From Actinophytocola xinjiangensis (GTDB taxonomy: Bacteria; Actinomycetota; Actinomycetes; Mycobacteriales; Pseudonocardiaceae), in assembly GCF_001921215.1 (NCBI RefSeq), contig NZ_MSIF01000004.1, positions 310,001 through 374,000 of the forward strand: DNA of 64,000 bases, given 5' to 3'. Shown one piece after another: positions 50,012 through 57,862 of this stretch. Made by a program: the position numbers and the translations under genes. The notes beneath the pieces were generated by a model. The model worked only from the letters and a program-made list of their open reading frames with translations, was not told where the DNA came from and searched no databases. The stretch's first letter is position 1; each line of letters begins with the position of its first letter.

Positions 50012-50037
50012 CGGCGACAGTATCTCCGTACGGTTGA

Positions 50038-50077
50038 CAATATGTCCATATTGAAACCAGTATGAGCATATGGTTTC
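50038..50077. promoter_or_regulatory. Two palindromes in the TetR / serine hydrolase promoter
   Basis: CAATATG-tc-CATATTG (50038-50053) is a perfect 16-bp palindrome; GAAACCA (50053-50059) and TGGTTTC (50071-50077) form a second repeat that overlaps the hydrolase start codon. Both lie in an A+T-rich island, as expected of a TetR operator region. Confidence 0.75.
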
Positions 50078-51476
50078 GTATCTGGTCGCCGTGCTGCTGG
50101 CCGTCGCGCCGCTCGCCCCCGGCACTCCCGGCGGCACTCCCGGCGATGTCGAGAGGTTCCTGACCGAACGGAGGGTGGCCACCGAGGTTCCCGGCCTGTC
50201 CTACGTGCTGACCGACCGCGAGCGGATCGTCGCGCGGAACGCCTGGGGCGTCGACGGGAACGGCCGGCCGATGACCCCGCGCACCCCCGTCGGCTTCGGC
50301 TCGGTGGCCAAGTCCGTGACCGCCCTGGGCATCCTGCGACTGGTCGACGCCGGCACGATCGGCCTGGACGACCCGGTGATCGACCACCTGCCGTGGTTAC
50401 GGCTGGCCGACCAGGACCACGCCCGGCGGATCACCGTGCGCCACCTGCTCCACCAGACCAGCGGCCTGCCCGCCGACGAGGGCTACGCCCGCGCCGACCG
50501 CGACGACAACGACCCCGGCGCGCTGCGGCGCTGGGTGGACAGCCTCGCCGACGTCGAGCCCGAGGCCGCCCCCGGCGAGCGCCACCGCTACAACCCGGCC
50601 AACGCCGCCATCCTCGGCGCGCTCGCCGAGGAGGTCACCGGCCTGACCTTCGCGCGGTTCCTCGACCGGGAGGTGTTCACCCCGCTGGACCTCGCCGACG
50701 CGATCGCCGACGCGCGCACCGCCGAGGTGTCCCTGCCGCCGGGCCACGAGTACTACTTCGGCACCGTCCGGCCGGCGCCCTGGCGCTTCGACGACTCCGG
50801 CGTCCCCTACGGCTACCTGGCCGGCAGTGTCACCGATCTCGCGCACCTGGCCCGGCCGCTGCTGGGCGGGGGCGAGTTCCTGTCGCCGGCCCTGCGCGCG
50901 GAGCTGAGCCGGGGTGGGCCGCGCGCGCTCGGCGGACGCTACGGGCTCGGCTGGCGGGTCGGCACACTGTCCGGCACGGACACCGAGATCGTCTGGCACG
51001 CCGGGGCGGTCGCCGGCTACCACACCGTGGTGATCGCCGCGCCGGAGCGCGACCTGGCGGTCGCCGTGCAGCAGAACGCCTGGTCACCGCTGGTCGACGA
51101 GCAGCTCAACGCCGCCGCGTTCGGCGCGCTGACCATCGCCCTTGGCGGCACGCCGGCGCCGGTCGATGAGTCCTCGACCCAGGTGGCGGTGCTGGCCGGG
51201 GTCGGGGCGCTGGTGGCGGCGTTGGCCGGGGCGGTCGGGCTCGGCGGGTGGCGGCTGGTCCGGCGGCGCCGAAGGTCCTGGCCGGTGGCGGTGGCGTGGG
51301 GCGGCGTCGGGGCGGTGTGCGCGGTGGGCGCCGGGGTGGTGCTGCCGGCGGTGGTGGGGCTGAGCCTGCGGCAGATCCTGCGGTTCACCCCCGATCTCGG
51401 GCAACTCGCGGTGGCGGTCGTGGTGCTCGGGTCGGCGCTGGCGCTCGTGCGGCTGGCGCGGTTGTGCTTGCCTTGA
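50070..51476 (+). CDS. Beta-lactamase-like serine hydrolase with C-terminal membrane segments
   Basis: 468 residues. Signal segment MVSYLVAVLLAVAPLAPG. Class C beta-lactamase/PBP fold: SxxK in GSVAKSVTALG (Ser75 region), Tyr motif RYNPANAAILG (YNP, in place of YxN), and HAGAVAGYHTVV near 320 as the third motif. The last 110 residues hold three hydrophobic segments ending LARLCLP. Such proteins act as peptidases, esterases or cell-wall enzymes; a beta-lactam target is not implied. The start codon is buried in the TetR operator and the mRNA may be leaderless. Confidence 0.85.
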   Translation: MVSYLVAVLLAVAPLAPGTPGGTPGDVERFLTERRVATEVPGLSYVLTDRERIVARNAWGVDGNGRPMTPRTPVGFGSVAKSVTALGILRLVDAGTIGLDDPVIDHLPWLRLADQDHARRITVRHLLHQTSGLPADEGYARADRDDNDPGALRRWVDSLADVEPEAAPGERHRYNPANAAILGALAEEVTGLTFARFLDREVFTPLDLADAIADARTAEVSLPPGHEYYFGTVRPAPWRFDDSGVPYGYLAGSVTDLAHLARPLLGGGEFLSPALRAELSRGGPRALGGRYGLGWRVGTLSGTDTEIVWHAGAVAGYHTVVIAAPERDLAVAVQQNAWSPLVDEQLNAAAFGALTIALGGTPAPVDESSTQVAVLAGVGALVAALAGAVGLGGWRLVRRRRRSWPVAVAWGGVGAVCAVGAGVVLPAVVGLSLRQILRFTPDLGQLAVAVVVLGSALALVRLARLCLP

Positions 51477-51488
51477 CGCGCGCGTCAA
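51473..51488. promoter_or_regulatory. 16-bp perfect palindrome before the MerR gene
   Basis: TTGACGCGCGCGTCAA overlaps the hydrolase stop and lies 17 bases before the MerR ATG 51506. It can supply a TTGACG -35 hexamer, with TACCCT about 14 bases on. Likely the MerR operator. Confidence 0.7.
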
Positions 51489-51505
51489 TGTCTACCCTCG
51501 GCGAC

Positions 51506-51901
51506 ATGCGAATCGGGGAGTTTGCCCGGCGTGCGGGCACCACCACCAGAGCACTGCGGTTCTACGAGACCCAGGGACTGCTGACCGCGCGGCGCGGCGC
51601 CAACGGGTATCGCGAGTACGGCGAGGACGATCTGCGGCTGGTCAACGAGATCCAGACGCTGCGCACGGTCGGCCTGACGCTGGAGGACACCCGGCCGTTC
51701 GTCGAGTGTCTGCGCGCCGGCCACGACAGCGGCGACTCGTGCGGCGACTCGATCGAGGTCTACCGGCGCAAGCTCGCCGAGGTCGACGCCTGTCTGGAAC
51801 GGCTGGGCGCCGTGCGGGCGGAGCTGGCCGGCAAGCTCGGTGACGCGCTCACCCGCCGCGACGGCTTCGTCGACCCGTGCGTGGTGGTCGGTCGTGCCTG
51901 A
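51506..51901 (+). CDS. MerR family regulator linked to thioredoxin
   Basis: 131 residues. MerR winged helix: MRIGEFARRAGTTTRALRFYETQGLLTARRGANGYREYGEDDLRLVNEIQTLRTVGLTLEDTRPFVE (1-67), then a dimer helix. Two cysteines, CLRAGHDSGDSCGDS, might sense thiols or metal. ATG 51488 upstream in frame is an alternative. The thioredoxin start lies inside its 3' end (8-bp overlap), so regulator and thioredoxin are co-expressed, a common actinomycete pairing. Confidence 0.88.
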   Translation: MRIGEFARRAGTTTRALRFYETQGLLTARRGANGYREYGEDDLRLVNEIQTLRTVGLTLEDTRPFVECLRAGHDSGDSCGDSIEVYRRKLAEVDACLERLGAVRAELAGKLGDALTRRDGFVDPCVVVGRA

Positions 51902-52229
51902 GCCGGTCACCGACGACACGTTCGCCGCCGAGGTGCTCGGGCGCGAGGGGCCCGTGCTGGTCGAGTTCTGGGCGACCTGGTGCCAGCCGTGCCGGATGCT
52001 CGACCCGGTCCTGGCCGAGATCGAGCACGAGCGCGACCTCGCCGTCCGCAAGATCAACAGCGACGGGAACCCGGCGACCACCCGGGAGTACCAGGTGCTC
52101 GCGGTGCCGACGATGATCCTGTTCCGCGACGGCCGCCCGGTGCACAGCGTCGTCGGCGCGCGGACGAAGGCACGCCTGCTGACCGAACTGGACGACGTGC
52201 TGGATCAGCGGCCGGTCTCGCGCTCGTAG
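51894..52229 (+). CDS. trxA: Thioredoxin
   Basis: 111 residues from GTG 51894. The active site is WATWCQPCRML (Cys30 and Cys33), with VRKINSDGNPATTREYQVLAVPTMILFRDG containing the cis-Pro (VPT). The middle residues QP instead of GP are a mild variation that can shift redox potential. Co-transcribed with the MerR gene. The 3' end overlaps the convergent sigma gene by 25 bp. Confidence 0.92.
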   Translation: MPEPVTDDTFAAEVLGREGPVLVEFWATWCQPCRMLDPVLAEIEHERDLAVRKINSDGNPATTREYQVLAVPTMILFRDGRPVHSVVGARTKARLLTELDDVLDQRPVSRS

Positions 52230-53341
52230 TACTCCCGCAGCGTCTTGAGGCACCGGCCCCTGGTCGGGCCGATACCGCCGACCGGCATGTGCAGCGCCTC
52301 GGCCACCGCGCGGTACTCGGCGCGGCCGGCGAGCACGGTCAGCCGCAGCATCTCCTGGCAGCGCGGGCTCAACCGGCGAAAGACCGTCCACAGTGTCTGG
52401 TCGCGGTCGTGGCGCAGGGCCTCGTCCTCGGGAGACGGGTCCGGCGCCGGCAGGTCGGTGGCACCGGCGTCGCCCAGTTCGACGACGCGGCCCTCCAGAC
52501 GGCGCAGCCGGTGCGCCTCGCGCCGCGTGGTGGTGATCAGCCAGGCGGCCAGCGCGCGCGGGTCGGCGAGCCGGTCGAGGCTGCGCAGCAGCGCGAGCCA
52601 CACGGTCTGGTTCACGTCCTCGGCCTCGGCGTGGGCAAGACCGTTGCCCCTGGCGACGTGCCAGACCAGCGGGGACAGGTCGCGGACCAGGGCGGTGAAC
52701 GCGTCCCGGTCACCCTGACGTGCGGCGATCAGACACGCGGAGTTGCGGTCCCGCCCGTCCAGGTCACGCCAGTCGGGGCGGGCGGCGGTGCGGTCGAGCA
52801 GGTCGTTCAGGCCGGCCTCGACGTCGAAGGGCGGCGGGCGGTCCTCGTCGTGGGCCCGGCGCACGGTCGGGGGCTTGAGCACTATCCGAATGTGATCGGT
52901 CTGGGCGATGATCTCCGATTCGGTGACGTCGAGAACTCCGGCGATCTCCTCGGTGGAGCATTCCTCCAGGCAGGACAGGATCGCGACGGCGCGGCCGGCG
53001 GGCGGCAGCAGCGCGACCAGTTCGGTCGCCGACTCGTCCCCGGAGGTCTCCCCGCGCGATTCGTCCGGTGCGCCGACAGCGGGGTCGGCGTCGGCGACCG
53101 CGCGGACCGCCAGGCCGGTCGCGTGCCGGGTTTTGTCCTGCGGGGACAGGAGATGGGTGGATCGCCAGCGGCGCAGGAGGCGCTCGTAGGCGTGCTGGGT
53201 CGCCGTGCGGGCGATCCGCCGGTCCCCGCAGGCCATCAGATGGGCGATCCCGAAGGTGCGCCGTACCGTGTCCCGGTAGAAACTCGCGAATTCCGCCGGA
53301 ACCGGGTCGACGTCGTCGTTGTGCGCCGTCACGGTCCTCAT
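52205..53341 (-). CDS. Two-module sigma factor: degenerate ECF half fused to a complete ECF half
   Basis: 378 residues from ATG 53341 (GTG 53332 is an alternative). Residues 13-155 resemble a worn ECF sigma: a region-2-like FASFYRDTVRRTFGIAHLMACGDRRIARTATQHAYERLLRRWR and a region-4-like LLPPAGRAVAILSCLEECSTEEIAGVLDVTESEIIAQTDHI. A linker FDVEAGLNDLLDRTA follows. Residues 202-375 are a complete ECF factor: AARQGDRDAFTALVRDLSPLVWHVARGNGLAHAEAEDVNQTVWLALLRSL, then LSPRCQEMLRLTVLAGRAEYRAVAEALHMPVGGIGPTRGRCLKTLRE. The first half may regulate the second. Lies 134 bases after a kinase-TPR gene on the same strand. Confidence 0.8.
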   Translation of the reverse strand: MRTVTAHNDDVDPVPAEFASFYRDTVRRTFGIAHLMACGDRRIARTATQHAYERLLRRWRSTHLLSPQDKTRHATGLAVRAVADADPAVGAPDESRGETSGDESATELVALLPPAGRAVAILSCLEECSTEEIAGVLDVTESEIIAQTDHIRIVLKPPTVRRAHDEDRPPPFDVEAGLNDLLDRTAARPDWRDLDGRDRNSACLIAARQGDRDAFTALVRDLSPLVWHVARGNGLAHAEAEDVNQTVWLALLRSLDRLADPRALAAWLITTTRREAHRLRRLEGRVVELGDAGATDLPAPDPSPEDEALRHDRDQTLWTVFRRLSPRCQEMLRLTVLAGRAEYRAVAEALHMPVGGIGPTRGRCLKTLREYYERETGR

Positions 53342-53411
53342 TGCCCTTTGGTGCTCGGTCGCGGTCGTGAATGCCGCACCCGTTACTCTGCTGATGCGCT
53401 CCGGCGGAGGC

Positions 53412-53429
53412 AAATTCTTTGTACAATTT
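53412..53429. promoter_or_regulatory. A+T-rich inverted repeat upstream of the double-sigma gene
   Basis: AAATT-ctttgtac-AATTT, 70 bases before the sigma-gene start, within the 134-bp gap after the kinase-TPR gene. An A+T island in very GC-rich sequence, possibly the gene's own promoter region. Confidence 0.35.
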
Positions 53430-53475
53430 CCGCACAGTTAACCCATTAGGGTGACCACTTTCGGAGGATGCGGTC

Positions 53476-56400
53476 CTAACTGCGGGTCACCCGCATCTCC
53501 GCGACCGCCCGTCCGGCCCGGGACCGCCACTCCGGCACCGCGCTCTGGTCGATGTCGGCCAGGTTCGCCAGCAACTCGGTGACCACGTCGTCCGCGCCCT
53601 CGTCGTCCCCCAGCACGGTCAGCAGCGAGGCCAGCCCGACGTGCGCCCGCGCCCAGTCCTCCAGGTACTGGTGCAGTCCGTTGTCGACCAGGACGGAGTA
53701 ACAGTCCACCGCCACCACGAAGCCGTGGTGGGCCGCGCCGTTGCGCCGCGCGTGCAACGCCGACATTCCCAGGTGGATGCCGGCCTGCCCGCACATCGCG
53801 TACCCCTGCTCGGTCGGCAGCACCCGGATCAGCCAGCCCAACCCACCCAGGATCTCCTCCACCTGCCGCGACGCCTCCCGCGTGCGGCCCGCCCTGGCCA
53901 GCGCCGAAGCCGAGGTGAGCGCCTCGGCCTGGGTGCCGAACCACGCCGGCAGGTCGCCGGGACCGAGCCCGGCCACCGTGCGCAGCGCCGCCAGCTTGGC
54001 CGCGAGCTTGCCGGCCACCACCGGGTCACCGCCCAGTACCGCCATCGCCGCGCCGAGCTCGGCCAGCGCACCGTCCACATCGGACATCAAATGGCAGGCG
54101 TAGCCCCGGGAGGCCCGCAGCCGGGCCGCCGGTTCGGCCAGGTCGGTGCGGCCAAGGGCGATCAGCCGCTCGTAGTGCCCGAGGCCGGTACGGGCCGCGT
54201 CGGCCGCCGAGGCGAACTCACCGAGGTCGAGCAGCGCGTTGGCCAGCCGCCGGTGCGAGGCCGCCAGGTCCTCGGCGCCGCGCACCCCGCGCCGCACCAA
54301 CAGGTCCAGCTCCTCGGCCGACTGCTGGAACACCTGCACCGACTCGTCGAGATGCCCGGCGTCGGCGAGCGCACCGCCGAGACTGTCCAGCACCAACACC
54401 CTGGCGTAGCCCGACGCCCCCGCGTCGGCCAGCAGGTGCAACGCGTGCTGGTGGTGCCCGCACGCGCGGATCGGCTCACCGCCCCGACGGGCCAGCACCC
54501 CCAGCTGGCGGTGGGCCATCGCCGCCAACTCCCGCCGCGCGGCCGAGGACCCCAGCTCCGACTCCGGCAGCAGCCGCAGCACCTCCTCGAACTGCGCCCG
54601 CGCGCCGTCGGAGTCCCCGGCGGCCCCCAGCGCCACCCCGAACCGCTCCCGCGCGGTCGCCAGCTCGTCGGTCCACGGACGCGGGCCACCGAGATCGGCC
54701 AGCCGCTGCCACAGCTCCGCCGCCCGCCCGGCGACCGCCGCGCCGGCCCCGGCGCCGTCCTGCTCGCGCACCAGCGTCGCCTCGCGGTCGAAGGCCGAGG
54801 CCAGCTCGCCGGCCAACCCCGTCTGGCCCTCGCGGACGACCGCCGCGGCCAGCATCGTCCGCGCCGACCGGTAGGCCGCCAGCGCCGGCCGGGGCCGTTC
54901 GAGCCGCTCATGGGCGCGGCCGGTGATCAACCAGGCGCGGCCGAGGTCGCCGGCCAGCTCATGCCGGCCGTGCCCGTCGACCAGCGGACCCAGCAGGTCG
55001 ACGGCGGTGTTCGCGGCGGCCAGCGCCTCGGCCGGGGTGCCGGCCAGCACCGCCCGTTCCAACGCCACCAGCCCGGCGAGGGCCTCGTCCGGCGGGTGGA
55101 TGGCGGCCAGCGCCTCACCGGCCCGGCCGGTCAGCCCGGCGGCGTGCAGGGACTTCGCCCCGGCCAGCGCGGCGGCCACGACCCCGGCCTGGTCTCCGGC
55201 CCGCTCGAACGCGGCGCCGGCCTGGTCGTAGAGACCGTGCTCGCCGAGGCCGCCGGCGGCGGCCAGCAGCGCCGCACCGAGCACCTCCGGGTGGTCCTTG
55301 AGCTCCTCGGCCACCGCGATCGCCCGCTGGTGCAGCGGGCCGGGGTCCTCGCCGCCGCGCACCGCCACCGCCAACTCGGTCAGCACGGTCGCCAGCAGCA
55401 GCCGGGAACCCTCGTCCTCGCGCCCGGCCAACAGATCCGCGCACGCCCGCAGGTTCGCCACCCCGGTCATCAGGTCACCGGCCCACAACGCGGCCCGGCC
55501 GGTGTCGGCCCGCAGCCGGGCGCGGGTCCAGACCGGGGCACCGGCCTGGTCGAGCACCCGCCGGGCGACCGCGAACGCGCGCAGGTCCTCGTTGGGCGGG
55601 CCGCCGTGACCCGGCCAGAACACCGACGCCGTCCTCGGGTCCAGCCCGGCGGTCTCGTAGGCGAGGGTGAGCCACGCGCGCGGATCGCCCCAGCCCAGAT
55701 GGGGCGGCTGGTGGAGCACCGAGGGCCGTGACGGCGGCGACCAGCCGGTCAGCCCGAGGTCGGCGGCCAGATCGGTGAGCGTGCCGGCGATGTCGGCGAA
55801 CGACCGCGGCCGGGCGCCCGGGTCGAACCGCAGGCACGCCGCCAGCACCTCGACCACCGGTCGCGGCATCGGCACCCGCCACCGGTCGTGCTCGGCCAAC
55901 TGCTCCAGCACGGCGTCGGCCAGCGCGCCCGAGGGCCAGGTCCGCTCACCGGCGAACATCTCCAGCACGGTGACCGCCCAGCTCCAGACGTCGGCGTCGC
56001 GGCCGACCGGCTGGTCCTCTGCCTGTTCCGGGGCGGCGTAGGCACCCTCGGGGGCGGCCCGGATCGAGCCGTCGCCGTCGAGCTGGCGCAGGTGGTCGGG
56101 TTCGCGCGGGGCGCCGAACCCGGTGATCCTGGCGGTGCCCCCGGCGGTGAACACCACGTTCGCCGGCCGCACGTCCAGGTGCGGCAGGCCCATCGTGTGC
56201 GCGGCGTCGAGCCCCCAGGCGGTCTCGACGGCGATCCGCAGCAGGGTCGTCACGTCGCCGCCGGTGTAGAGGTCGCCGTCGCGGATCCGGTCGGCCAGTG
56301 AACCGCCCTCGGCGTACTCGCTGAACACCAACACCTCGTCGTCGAGGGTGCGCACGAACCGGCAGGCGGCAAGGTGCGGATGCGCCGGCAGCCGCTGCCA

Positions 56401-56595
56401 GCGCTCCACCTCGGCCAGGAAACGTTGCTGCGCAACGAGATCACCGACGACGACCCGCCGGACGGCGTGCCTGTCACCGTGCTCGTCCCGGACCAGGGCG
56501 AGGTCCCAGTAGCCGCTGTGGCCGAGCTCGCGCACGACCGTGAAACCGCCCAGTACCGTCGCTCCCGGCCCCCAGCCCCCATCAGCCGTGGTCAT
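53476..56595 (-). CDS. Degenerate serine/threonine-kinase domain fused to a long TPR-like region
   Basis: 1039 residues. Residues 15-280 have the protein-kinase fold, but key residues are altered: the glycine loop reads LGHSGYWDLAL, the VAIK lysine is replaced in HAVRRVVV, the catalytic loop is HLDVRPANV (Asp141 and Asn146 kept), and DFG is GFG (159-161), so the magnesium Asp is missing. YAAPEQ and DVWSWAVTVLEMFAG remain. Residues 300-1039 are Ala/Leu-rich helical repeats of TPR type. Likely a pseudokinase scaffold working with the sigma factor encoded next to it. No membrane segment. Confidence 0.82.
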   Translation of the reverse strand: MTTADGGWGPGATVLGGFTVVRELGHSGYWDLALVRDEHGDRHAVRRVVVGDLVAQQRFLAEVERWQRLPAHPHLAACRFVRTLDDEVLVFSEYAEGGSLADRIRDGDLYTGGDVTTLLRIAVETAWGLDAAHTMGLPHLDVRPANVVFTAGGTARITGFGAPREPDHLRQLDGDGSIRAAPEGAYAAPEQAEDQPVGRDADVWSWAVTVLEMFAGERTWPSGALADAVLEQLAEHDRWRVPMPRPVVEVLAACLRFDPGARPRSFADIAGTLTDLAADLGLTGWSPPSRPSVLHQPPHLGWGDPRAWLTLAYETAGLDPRTASVFWPGHGGPPNEDLRAFAVARRVLDQAGAPVWTRARLRADTGRAALWAGDLMTGVANLRACADLLAGREDEGSRLLLATVLTELAVAVRGGEDPGPLHQRAIAVAEELKDHPEVLGAALLAAAGGLGEHGLYDQAGAAFERAGDQAGVVAAALAGAKSLHAAGLTGRAGEALAAIHPPDEALAGLVALERAVLAGTPAEALAAANTAVDLLGPLVDGHGRHELAGDLGRAWLITGRAHERLERPRPALAAYRSARTMLAAAVVREGQTGLAGELASAFDREATLVREQDGAGAGAAVAGRAAELWQRLADLGGPRPWTDELATARERFGVALGAAGDSDGARAQFEEVLRLLPESELGSSAARRELAAMAHRQLGVLARRGGEPIRACGHHQHALHLLADAGASGYARVLVLDSLGGALADAGHLDESVQVFQQSAEELDLLVRRGVRGAEDLAASHRRLANALLDLGEFASAADAARTGLGHYERLIALGRTDLAEPAARLRASRGYACHLMSDVDGALAELGAAMAVLGGDPVVAGKLAAKLAALRTVAGLGPGDLPAWFGTQAEALTSASALARAGRTREASRQVEEILGGLGWLIRVLPTEQGYAMCGQAGIHLGMSALHARRNGAAHHGFVVAVDCYSVLVDNGLHQYLEDWARAHVGLASLLTVLGDDEGADDVVTELLANLADIDQSAVPEWRSRAGRAVAEMRVTRS

Positions 56596-56881
56596 GGTCT
56601 GTGCGACCGGCCGGCTGGAGCGCGCAGCGTTGCCGACATGTCCATCACCCTATGCCCGAGAACCAGATCTTGGCGTTCCGCAACCTTCCGGTTACGGAGA
56701 GAAAAGTATGATCCCCGACGCGCGCTGACGGACACAAGATCCTGTCCAGCGGGACACCCGCGACCGCCGCGTCGCCGCGTCACGCCACGGTGTTTTCGGG
56801 TCCGAACGGGGCGTCCCCGCCGCCGCGAACGGCGCGGGCACTGGGCCGAACGGTCGAGTCCGGATTAGGGGGAACGCCGGG

Positions 56882-57352
56882 TCACGAGCCGCCGTGTTCG
56901 CCGGTTCCCTCGATGCCGCCGCCGAGTTCCTCGCGCAGGCTCTCCATGTACTCGCGGGAGTCGCCGGAGAGCACCCAACGGTCGCCGGACAGGTAGATCC
57001 CGCCGTAGAGCACCGCGTACTCCAACCAGTCGCGCTGACCCCGCGCGGTGTCGAAGTCCAGGAAGACGAACGCGTCGCCGTCCTTGACACACGACGCCTG
57101 GCGGAAGTCGGACGTGTGGCCCTGGAGCGTGGCCTGGCAGCCGACCGTGTGCGCGAGCTGGCGCCAGGTGAGCGGCTCGGACGGCAGCGCGGCGGCCGTG
57201 GTCGGCGTGCCGGCGCCGTGGCCCGAGCCGCCCCGGTGGTCGTTGTAGGCGGCGGCGGCCTGCCTGTCCCGCTCGGTCAGCTCGCCGGCGCAGCCCCCCA
57301 CCGCCAGCACGGCGGCGACCAGGCACGGGACGAGTACGGATGGACGCGTCAC
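56882..57352 (-). CDS. Lipoprotein, hypothetical
   Basis: 156 residues from GTG 57352, which gives the lipoprotein signal VTRPSVLVPCLVAAVLAVGGC (lipobox AVGGC). Start at 57388 would add 12 residues before it. The mature part has two cysteines (HTVGCQATLQGH and RQASCVKDGD), a beta-rich core with FVFLDFDTARGQRDWLEYAVLYGGIYLSGDRWVLSGDSREYMESL, and a Gly-rich tail. Family not recognised. Upstream on the other strand is the SpoIIAB-like gene. The 286-bp gap to the kinase gene shows no clear feature. Confidence 0.72.
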   Translation of the reverse strand: MTRPSVLVPCLVAAVLAVGGCAGELTERDRQAAAAYNDHRGGSGHGAGTPTTAAALPSEPLTWRQLAHTVGCQATLQGHTSDFRQASCVKDGDAFVFLDFDTARGQRDWLEYAVLYGGIYLSGDRWVLSGDSREYMESLREELGGGIEGTGEHGGS

Positions 57353-57417
57353 ACGAACTGATACGGAAGCCGGGCGGCCGGGGTTCAACCCGTCGGGGGC
57401 CGGGGTACCCGGGATGT

Positions 57418-57816
57418 ATGGGTCAGCGTGGGGTGCTGCGCCGCCGGGGCACGGCCTCGGTGGAGCTGGCGACCGCGCTGCGGCGGGAGTTGATGCGGTG
57501 GGCGCGTGCCGAGCACGTCCCGGCCGAGTTGGTGGGCGACATCGGGCTCGCGGCGTACGAGGCGATGGCCAACGCGGTGCTGCACGCCTACCCGAGCGGG
57601 ACCCACGGTGTACTGGAACTGGACGTGAGCCTGTCCGGGCGGAAGCTGACGGTGACCGTCGCCGACCACGGGCAGTGGGACGAGGGTGGGGAGCGGGTCA
57701 TCGGGCCTGGTCACGGGCTTCCGCTGATCCGGGAGCTGCCCGACCACACCGAGATCTCGACCGACGAGTACGGCACGGCCGTGTCGATGACCTGGCGCAC
57801 CACCGTGATGTCCTAA
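57418..57816 (+). CDS. SpoIIAB/RsbW-like ATP-binding protein
   Basis: 132 residues from ATG 57418. GHKL fold: N box YEAMANAVLHAYP (Glu48, Asn52), G1 box VADHGQW, G2 box GPGHGLPLIRELPDHTEI. In actinomycetes such proteins are anti-sigma kinases or phosphatase partners acting on anti-sigma-factor antagonists. No SpoIIAA-like partner is adjacent. Its position 0.8 kb from the kinase-TPR/double-sigma pair is suggestive but not proof of a link. No ribosome site is evident, so the mRNA may be leaderless. Confidence 0.85.
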   Translation: MGQRGVLRRRGTASVELATALRRELMRWARAEHVPAELVGDIGLAAYEAMANAVLHAYPSGTHGVLELDVSLSGRKLTVTVADHGQWDEGGERVIGPGHGLPLIRELPDHTEISTDEYGTAVSMTWRTTVMS

Positions 57817-57862
57817 GTGGACATTACGAATCGGGTGGTGTGGTGGGGGCTGTCCGGCGGTT

